64,000 nucleotides of DNA from Flammeovirgaceae bacterium (GTDB lineage: Bacteria; Bacteroidota; Bacteroidia; Cytophagales; Cyclobacteriaceae): the NCBI GenBank assembly GCA_020635915.1, contig JACJYU010000002.1, forward strand, positions 558,001 to 622,000. The letters are read 5' to 3'. Positions 7,565 through 14,900 of the stretch are shown piece after piece; the stretch's first letter is position 1, and each line of letters opens with the position of its first letter. The notes under the pieces are model-generated. The model made no database searches. It was not told the DNA's origin and was given only the letters and a program-made list of their open reading frames with translations. The translations under genes and the position numbers were made by a program.

Positions 7565-8065
7565 ATGACCCGAACCAATGTTTTACTAATGCTGTTGGCC
7601 TTTGCCACCACAGCAGCGATGGCGCAAAAACCGATGGCCAGTCCCCCCGGCAAGGCCGAAGGCAAAATCGATGGCATATCCGTAGTGGTGGATTACCACC
7701 AACCCTCCGCCAGGGGCAGGAAAATCATGGGCGGGCTGGTGCCGTATGGGGAAGTGTGGAGAACAGGCGCCAACGAGACCACCTCCATTGAACTTGGCGC
7801 TGATGCCAAAATTGAAGGCAAGCCCATCGCCAAAGGCAAGTACGCGTTGTTCACCATTCCCGGTGAAAATGAATGGACCATCATCATCAACAAAAGCATC
7901 AAATGGGGTTCCGCCAGCTATGACGAAAAAGACGATGTGCTGAGGGTGAAGGTAAAGCCAGGAAAAACGGACGGCTTTGTGGAAACCTTCAACATTGCCG
8001 TGACCGGCAACAAAGTGGCCATGAAATGGGAAAACACGCAGGTGGCATTCACCATTTCCAAATAA
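7565..8065 (+). CDS. Exported DUF2911 domain protein
   Basis: I start at the ATG at 7565 (MTRTNVLLMLLAF), which gives a clean signal peptide ending near AAMAQ; an open frame to 7496 upstream has no such feature. The mature 145 or so residues match the DUF2911 family, common in Bacteroidota. Marks are VVVDYHQPSARGRKIMG, LVPYGEVWRTGANETTSIE, GKYALFTIPGENEWTIIIN, and the final KWENTQVAF. The function of DUF2911 is unknown. The gene stands alone and is followed by a strong intrinsic terminator at 8090. Confidence 0.9.
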   Translation: MTRTNVLLMLLAFATTAAMAQKPMASPPGKAEGKIDGISVVVDYHQPSARGRKIMGGLVPYGEVWRTGANETTSIELGADAKIEGKPIAKGKYALFTIPGENEWTIIINKSIKWGSASYDEKDDVLRVKVKPGKTDGFVETFNIAVTGNKVAMKWENTQVAFTISK

Positions 8066-8089
8066 ATTAACCCGGTTTTATTTTTTTTC

Positions 8090-8122
8090 AAGGGGCTGTT
8101 TTCCGACAGCCCCTTATTTTTG
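8090..8122 (+). terminator. Intrinsic terminator after the DUF2911 gene
   Basis: A perfect 10-base-pair stem (AAGGGGCTGT at 8090-8099, ACAGCCCCTT at 8106-8115) closes a 6-base loop and is followed by ATTTTTG. It starts 24 bases after the stop at 8065. Confidence 0.85.
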
Positions 8123-8200
8123 TCAAAAATTTGTGCTAATCTGGCCCCGCGTTTGTTAACGTGTTGCTTTCCTGTTGATTTTTAAGTTACTTTTCCCTCC

Positions 8201-8626
8201 ATGCTTATTCTTGGAAGATCGGACCGGGTGGACTTGCCCGGGTTAGGGCTTACGGACATCCATGCCAAAATTGATACCGGTGCCTATACCAGCGCGCTCC
8301 ATTGTTCCAATGTAAAGTTGGTGGATGGCAGGCTTGAGTTTGTGCTATTGGACGAAGAGCACCCCGAATTTACCGGAATGAAGTTTACCTTTGACGAATA
8401 CGACCAACGGGGAATAAAGAATTCTTCCGGCCAGGCCGAGTTGAGGTTTATCATCAAGACCACCGTGAAAATCCATGGCCGGACGTTCAAAACCCAGTTT
8501 TCCCTCAGTGACCGGGACAACCTAAAATTCCCTATCCTGTTGGGGAGAAGGGTGTTGAAAAACAGGTTCCTCATTGACGTGTCGAAAACAGATGTCTCTT
8601 TTGAAAGCAAATATGCATCGCCATAG
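8201..8626 (+). CDS. RimB-type retropepsin-like 'ATP-dependent zinc protease' (PF05618)
   Basis: A 141-residue protein of the family annotated as ATP-dependent zinc protease, which has a retropepsin-like aspartic protease fold. The active-site signature is KIDTGAYTSAL with D25-T26-G27. A second family mark is FPILLGRRVL near residue 112, followed by FLIDVSK. In pseudomonads a member called RimB is encoded with RimK. Here it likewise sits directly before rimK, about 75 bases from its start. The family's substrate is not well established; action on glutamylated proteins or on RimK itself is inference from context. The fold would need to act as a dimer, as retropepsins do. Confidence 0.85.
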   Translation: MLILGRSDRVDLPGLGLTDIHAKIDTGAYTSALHCSNVKLVDGRLEFVLLDEEHPEFTGMKFTFDEYDQRGIKNSSGQAELRFIIKTTVKIHGRTFKTQFSLSDRDNLKFPILLGRRVLKNRFLIDVSKTDVSFESKYASP

Positions 8627-8701
8627 GTGCCATGCCAACAATCCATAAATACCGTCAACCGTACCGATACCCCATTTACTGAAACCAAAGAAAACCCCAC
8701 C

Positions 8702-9610
8702 ATGAACATCGCCATACTTTCGCGCAACCCCCGGCTGTACAGCACCCGCAGGCTAAAAGAGGCAGGGGAGAAAAGAGGCCACAACGTGGAGATCATAGAC
8801 CACATGAAGTGCCAGTTGTTGATCGAAAAGCGAAACCCCATGGTATGGTTCAACGGCAAGAAAATGGACTATTTCGATGCCATTATCCCCCGCATAGGGG
8901 CGTCCGTCACGTTTTATGGTGCTGCCGTGGTACGACAGTTTGAAATGATGAAGGTCTTCACCACCACCGAGTCGCAGGCCCTGATCCGTTCCAGGGACAA
9001 GCTCCGCAGCCTGCAGATACTATCGCGTGCGGGCCTGGGGTTGCCCAAAACCATTTTCATGGACTATTCAAAGGATACGGAAGGGGTCATAGAGGCAGTG
9101 GGCGGGGCGCCCGTGGTGATCAAGCTCCTGGAAGGCACCCAAGGCCTGGGTGTGGTGCTGGCCGAAAACAAAAATGCCGCCAAATCGGTCATTGAGGCAT
9201 TTCATGGCGTAAAAGCGCGGATCATCGTCCAGGAATTCATCAAGGAATCCAAAGGGTCCGACATCCGGGCCTTCATTGTGGATGGCGAAGTGGTGGGCGC
9301 GATGAAAAGAACAGGGAAAGAAGGGGAATTCAGGTCCAACCTCCACAGGGGCGGTACTTCCCAGGTGGTGAAGCTTGCCCGGGCCGAAAAAAGCACGGCC
9401 ATTGCGGCTGCCAAAAAAATGGGGCTGGGCGTGGCAGGCGTGGACATGCTGCTCTCAAAAAGGGGGCCTTTGATAATCGAAGTGAACTCTTCGCCCGGGC
9501 TGGAAGGGATTGAAGGGGCCACCCAGGTGGACATTGCCGGGAAGATTTATCAATACCTGGAAAAAAATGCAGGAAAAAACAGGATACAAAAAGACAAAAT
9601 CAACGCCTAG
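8702..9610 (+). CDS. rimK: RimK-type ATP-grasp alpha-L-glutamate ligase
   Basis: An ATP-grasp ligase that adds glutamate residues to a protein C-terminus (ribosomal protein S6 in E. coli). I use the ATG at 8702, which gives the standard RimK N-terminus MNIAILSRNPRLYSTRRL; a GTG at 8627 would add 25 non-conserved residues. The protein is 302 residues. Landmarks are IIPRIGASVTFYG, the KLLEGTQGLGVVL glycine loop, EFIKESKGSDIRAFIVDGEVVGAM, and the metal-binding LIIEVNSSPGLEGIE. It is the middle gene of a RimB, RimK, AstE/AspA-like triad, so reversible modification of a target is plausible. The target in this organism is unknown, and rpsF is not in the window. Confidence 0.93.
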   Translation: MNIAILSRNPRLYSTRRLKEAGEKRGHNVEIIDHMKCQLLIEKRNPMVWFNGKKMDYFDAIIPRIGASVTFYGAAVVRQFEMMKVFTTTESQALIRSRDKLRSLQILSRAGLGLPKTIFMDYSKDTEGVIEAVGGAPVVIKLLEGTQGLGVVLAENKNAAKSVIEAFHGVKARIIVQEFIKESKGSDIRAFIVDGEVVGAMKRTGKEGEFRSNLHRGGTSQVVKLARAEKSTAIAAAKKMGLGVAGVDMLLSKRGPLIIEVNSSPGLEGIEGATQVDIAGKIYQYLEKNAGKNRIQKDKINA

Positions 9611-9718
9611 GTTGCCTTTACTTTTATGAAAAGTGCCTAAACCAAACCGTGCCCGCGGGCAGCAATGCCGCACTTCGGCATACCGGCCTATGGCACATAC
9701 CCCTGAAAATCAACTCAC

Positions 9719-10678
9719 ATGAACGTAATAAAAATCGCGGGTCAGGAAATCAAGCCTGGGGAGTCGAAGGAGATAGACATCAAAATTGCCCGGCTTCCCT
9801 CCCACACCCAAATAGACACGCCCATTTTCATCCACCGCGCCCTGGAGGACGGCCCCGTGCTCGCCCTGATGGCCGGCATGCACGGTGACGAGATCAATGG
9901 TGTGGAAATCGTGCGCAGGATACTGGACAGTAAACTGAACAGAACCATACGGGGCACCGTGGTATGCATGCCCATTGTAAACGTGTATGGCTTTTTAAAC
10001 TACTCCAGGGAGGTCCCTGACGGCAAGGACATCAACCGGTCATTTCCAGGAAACAGGACGGGTTCCCTGGCCAGCCGGGTGGCCTACCACCTCATGCACG
10101 AAGTCGTTCCCTACATCGACTATGGCATCGACTTCCATACCGGGGGGGCGGCCAGGACCAATTACCCACAAATCCGGTGCGTAATGTCCAACGAAAAAAA
10201 TGTGGAGCTGGCGGCAGCCTTCAGTGCCCCCTTTACCATAGACGCACCTTTCCGGCCACGCTCTTTAAGGCAGGCCGCCAGCAAGAAAGGAAAAAACATA
10301 ATCGTATATGAAGGGGGCGAATCCTTAAGGTTTGATACCCACGCCATAGAAGTTGGGCTTGCGGGCACGCTACGGCTGATGAAACACCTGAACATGATCG
10401 ATTGGGCACCAGAGGCGAGCGAAGAAAACAGGACCGTCTGGAATTCCACCTGGGTGAGGGCGCGCACGGCCGGGCTGTTCCAGGCAAACATCCGGGCGGG
10501 GAACAAGGTAGGGAAAAACCAATGGCTGGGCACGATGACCGACCCTTTTGGCGGTTTCAAAGAGCAAATCAAGTCCCCTGCCACCGGCTATGTAATCGGG
10601 TTGAACAACGCCCCCGTGATCAATGCGGGCGATGCCCTCCTCCACATCGGGCTGGACGACTCTTGCAAAATCAGGTAA
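9719..10678 (+). CDS. Succinylglutamate desuccinylase/aspartoacylase (AstE/AspA) family zinc hydrolase
   Basis: A 319-residue zinc-dependent hydrolase of the M14-like AstE/AspA family. The expected metal ligands are visible: H55 and E58 in GMHGDE, and H140 in DFHTGG. The catalytic glutamate region is YEGGES near residue 198. A C-terminal beta domain with KSPATGYVIGLNN follows. The family cleaves N-acyl or amide bonds of acidic amino acids. As third gene behind RimB-type and RimK genes, it may remove or trim glutamate residues. That is inference; the true substrate could be a small acylated amino acid. It converges on the porP-like gene with only 15 bases between stops. Confidence 0.88.
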   Translation: MNVIKIAGQEIKPGESKEIDIKIARLPSHTQIDTPIFIHRALEDGPVLALMAGMHGDEINGVEIVRRILDSKLNRTIRGTVVCMPIVNVYGFLNYSREVPDGKDINRSFPGNRTGSLASRVAYHLMHEVVPYIDYGIDFHTGGAARTNYPQIRCVMSNEKNVELAAAFSAPFTIDAPFRPRSLRQAASKKGKNIIVYEGGESLRFDTHAIEVGLAGTLRLMKHLNMIDWAPEASEENRTVWNSTWVRARTAGLFQANIRAGNKVGKNQWLGTMTDPFGGFKEQIKSPATGYVIGLNNAPVINAGDALLHIGLDDSCKIR

Positions 10679-10693
10679 GGAAAAGACTATTTG

Positions 10694-11758
10694 TTAAAAA
10701 TCAGGACAGGGTATGATCAACTTGTCCTTTGGTGGTTTCCTCGGGTCGCGGGTGGACCAGGAGTAAACCAGGCTGAATTCGTGTGCCCCCCCGCTTCCAG
10801 GCCCCAATTTGGAAATGGTATAATCATAGCTGTACCCAATATTGAGAATATCCTTTGCGCCCTTTTTCGTAAAGCCAAGGAGCAGCACTATGGATTCGTT
10901 GTTGCTGAAGCCGTTCACCCTTTTAAAGGGCACACCGCGGTACCACATGCCCACCACCAAGGGTTCCACGGTGAGGTAGGCACCTATGTCCATTTGGTCA
11001 AACTCCCCCTGGTGCCGGTATTGAAGGGCCGGTGCTATGCTTCGTTCGGAGGGGCGCGCATAAATTCCCGACCCCACCACGCCCGGCCGAAAATGGAACT
11101 TGACGCCAGTGTGCACCGATATTTTCATGGGAAGCTTGCTCTTCTCCCCGATCAACGATTGGTTGGGCTGGGTGATATGGTGGACCGCACCGCCCAACCA
11201 GGCGCGGGGCGTATAGAACAACCCGCCAAAGGAAAGGTCGGGAAAAAACTTGTTGCCCCCGTTCAATGCTTCCGCGGACGTGGGGTTGATGATGTCACCG
11301 GTGGCAGGGTCAAACTGGTCGCCAAAGGTAAGCTTGCTAAAATTGACAGAGCGGTTGTACAGGGCAATTTGCACCCCAGGCCTGAAAGAAAGGCCATCGG
11401 TCAAGCTGATGTTGTAAGAGTATTGGGCGGCAAGGCTTATGGACTGCAACCCCAGGATGCCTTCCCTGTCCCTCGTGAGCATGGCCCCCACGCCACTGTT
11501 TTTGTCTTCGATATAAGTGTCAAAAAAGGCGGAGATGGTGGTGAAGTTGGCATCGATGGCAGGCCACTGGTTCCTGTAGTTGATGCCAAACCTGGCCTGG
11601 CCTGTGGATCCGGCAAAAGCAGGGTTTAAATAAAGGGGCGCGGCATAAAACTGCGAATATTGAGGGTCCTGGGCAGTTACCGTTTCGTGCACCAGCAGGA
11701 TACACCCAAGTACCAGGGACAACTTGTACAACAACTTGGGGGATTTGAATCTCTCCAT
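10694..11758 (-). CDS. PorP/SprF family type IX secretion-associated outer membrane protein
   Basis: 354 residues with a signal peptide ending near VTAQ. The mature start DPQYSQFYAAPLYLNPAFAGS is the hallmark of the PorP/SprF family. It is followed by alternating beta strands (YRNQWPAI, FFDTYIEDKNSGVGAML, FRPGVQIALYN) of an outer membrane barrel and the conserved FDPATGD and LGGAVHHITQPNQS segments. PorP/SprF proteins assist export or anchoring of type IX cargo; SprF is needed for the adhesin SprB in Flavobacterium. The gene is divergent from the giant type B cargo gene, 176 bases away, which is the usual arrangement for a dedicated pair. The exact partner is inferred. Confidence 0.94.
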   Translation of the reverse strand: MERFKSPKLLYKLSLVLGCILLVHETVTAQDPQYSQFYAAPLYLNPAFAGSTGQARFGINYRNQWPAIDANFTTISAFFDTYIEDKNSGVGAMLTRDREGILGLQSISLAAQYSYNISLTDGLSFRPGVQIALYNRSVNFSKLTFGDQFDPATGDIINPTSAEALNGGNKFFPDLSFGGLFYTPRAWLGGAVHHITQPNQSLIGEKSKLPMKISVHTGVKFHFRPGVVGSGIYARPSERSIAPALQYRHQGEFDQMDIGAYLTVEPLVVGMWYRGVPFKRVNGFSNNESIVLLLGFTKKGAKDILNIGYSYDYTISKLGPGSGGAHEFSLVYSWSTRDPRKPPKDKLIIPCPDF

Positions 11759-11934
11759 CGAAGCAAATTAAAACGTTTATCCCTATTTATAAAATGCGAG
11801 TGCCGTCCATATTTTTAAGCTGGCCACTACTTAACGATTTTTTCAGTCAAAATGTATACTTTAGCATACGTTAGGCGTTTTAAATTTTGGGTTGAAAGTT
11901 GGAACGGTTAGCTTAAAAAGCGCAACGTGCAATA

Positions 11935-14900
11935 ATGAACTATAGAATCCCGAGGGTGCCATTGAATAAAATCTTTTTTTTGTTTCTGTCCTGTTACTCC
12001 ATCATGGCTTATGGCCAGGAACTGACCAGGAGCAACTGGTATTTTGGCAACTCCACTGACGGGATACGCTTCAACCGGCCCGACAATGCCGCAACCCTTG
12101 TTGCCAACCAGGCCACGCCCTTCGGGACAGGAGGAAGTGCGGTGGCCACCGACCGGACAAACGCAAACCTTTTGTTTTATTCCGATGGCGCCAACGTGTA
12201 CGATGGCTGCCACGGCATTATGCCGAATGGAAACGGGCTCACAGCCAACAGTGCCGGCAACCAGCCCACTGTCATCAGTGCCGTGCCCGGCCAGCCGGGA
12301 AAATATTTTTTGTTCACCAACACCGCCAATTTTACCGCGGGCGGGGCCATTGCCAGGAGCGTGGTGGACATGAACCTTTTTGGCAACGCGGTTTTTCCCT
12401 CCCCGGCATTGGGCGATGTGGAATCCAAAAACGTGGCCATCCCCGGCCTGGCCAACCGGTCTGAAGGGATGATCGTGGTTCCCCACGGCAACAACACGGA
12501 TTTCTGGCTGATCACCCATGAGGTGAACTCACAAAATTATTCGGCCACGTTGATTGGCCCCTCGGCCTATGCCGGCACGTTCAATACCATTACCACCTCC
12601 GGGGTGGGGCTCCCCATCACGGTGGCCAACTTTGCCTACAATGCCGCCTCGGGCAAAATTGCCGTTTCCCCGCAAGGCCCCAATACCGATGCCCTGATCC
12701 TGAACTTCGACAATGCCACGGGCGCCTTTTCCTTCGACCGGTATATTTTCAATACTGGCCTGCCCACCGCTGGCAATCAAATGATCTACGACATCGAATG
12801 GAGTACTTCGGGGCAGTACTTGTACCTCTCGCGGCATGGCGAAGCCGGTATAAATGCCGACTTGCTGCAATATGATTACAACAATCCTGGTGTCACCCTG
12901 GCCTCCATATTGCCCAACCCGGTATTCAGGAGCTATGGAATACAATACGCGCCAGACAGTGCCATCTACCACCTCTACCAGGCCACTTCCGGTGGGCCGT
13001 TCCTGCTAGGGAAATTCACCAGCACCGATTCGGTGGCCAGCCGGGTGGTTTACAACGACATGCCCCTTGGGGGCAACGATGTCGGGGCCACACAGTTTCC
13101 CTCCTTTTTGCCCCATGAAGATGTCGTCCTTAGCGTAAGCTTTACCTCCATCGGGACCTGCCAATATGCCCCCACAGCGTTTTTCAGCGTGGTGGCCCCG
13201 GCCGCTGACAGCCTGGCCTGGAATTTTGGGGATGGCGCAGGGGTGGGCAGGGGCCCAAGCCCGATTTACACCTATCAAACATCAGGCACGTTCAATGTAA
13301 GCCTTACCGCCTACTATCAGGGACAGGTGCAAAACGTTACCCAACCCGTGACCATCACCGCGCAGCCGCTGCAATTGCAATTGGTGCAGGACACCACGGC
13401 CTGCCGTAGTGAATTCCCTCCCCCTAGGGGTTCCTCCACCCCATCACAATTCCAGGTGACGGCCCAGGTAACAGGCGGCACGCCCGCCTCTGCCGTTTGG
13501 TCCAATGGGGACACCGGCCTGACGCTTACGCCCGACTCGGCAGGTTATTATTATGTGGTGGTTACCGATGTTTCAGGGTGCTCGGTTTACGCAGGGGTGA
13601 ACGTAAAGGAATATGGCCTCCAGGACCAGCGGGCCAACGTATGGTATTTCGGAAACCATGCCGGGATAGATTTCAACACACTGCCCAACCCGCCTGCCCC
13701 CCTCAGCAACAGCGCCATGGACGCCCCTGAGGGGACCTCCACCATCTCAGACCGCAATGGCAACGTGATCTTCTACACGGACGGGGACAAAGTGTACGAT
13801 CGCACCCATACCGAAATTGCCACCGGGATTGGTGGCGACCCGCTCTCGGCCCAGGCGGCCCTTATTGTGCCCGTGCCCAATGACGAAACGCTCTATTATA
13901 TCTTTACCACCCAGGCCATAGACGGCACCTCCGCCAATGAACTTAGGTATTCCCTCTTCGACATCAAGCCCAATGGCGGACTGGGGGCGGTGACCCAGCA
14001 AAATATTTTATTGTTTGCCAAAAGCACGGAGCGGATCACCGCCAATGGCAACTGGCTGATCGCCCATGAATACGGCAACAACACCTTCCGGGCATACCCC
14101 ATAACAGCCACAGGGATAGGCGACCCCGTGTACTCCAGTATTGGTTCAGACCATACTTTTAAAAGCCCGCAGGCAGGGGAAGGGTACATCAAGCTGGGCG
14201 CCAGGAACAACGTGGCCGTGGCCTTGTCCCAACCCGGTACCAGCAACCTGGTGGAGCTCTTCACCCTGGTCGATTCTTCCGGGAGGATGGTCAACTACAG
14301 AAAGATCGACCTGAACGAGCCAAATGGGCAAGTGTACGGGGTCGAGTTTTCCCCGGCAGGCAATAAGGTCTTTGCCACCCTAAAGGGCTCCCCGGGGCCT
14401 TCGGCCGTGTACGAGTATTTCCTGGATTCATTGGACATGCCATACTTAAGGAACATTACCCCGGAGCCCACCCTGGAACTGGGGGCGTTGCAAACCGGCC
14501 CGGATGGACAAATTTATATGGCAATAAACGGAAGCAGTGTGCTGGGCACTATTCAGGCCGTGGAAGACACGACCTCCAACAGCCTGGTCAATTTTTCCGG
14601 GTTTACCCTGGCAGGCGGCACCAACAGCAGGCTGGGCCTGCCCAATTTTACCCAAATCATCTCCAATGCGGTGGGTGGCCCCGACTTCTCCATCGTGGGG
14701 GTATGTTTTGGCACGCCCACCCGCTTTATCGGCACGCCAACAGACGCCATCGACCAGTTTCAATGGTTCTTTGGCATAGGACAGGGCGGGATACCTTTTG
14801 ATGCCCCGGCAGACACCTCCCACTTGTATACCGCCACCGGCACTTACACCGTGGTCATGACGATCACCAACCGGTGCCTTCAGCAAGAAGGGTCCCCCAA

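Noticed and set aside
10691..11629. Open frame of about 312 codons antisense to the PorP/SprF gene
   Set aside because: The PorP/SprF signature on the minus strand is unmistakable; the plus-strand frame lacks any domain.
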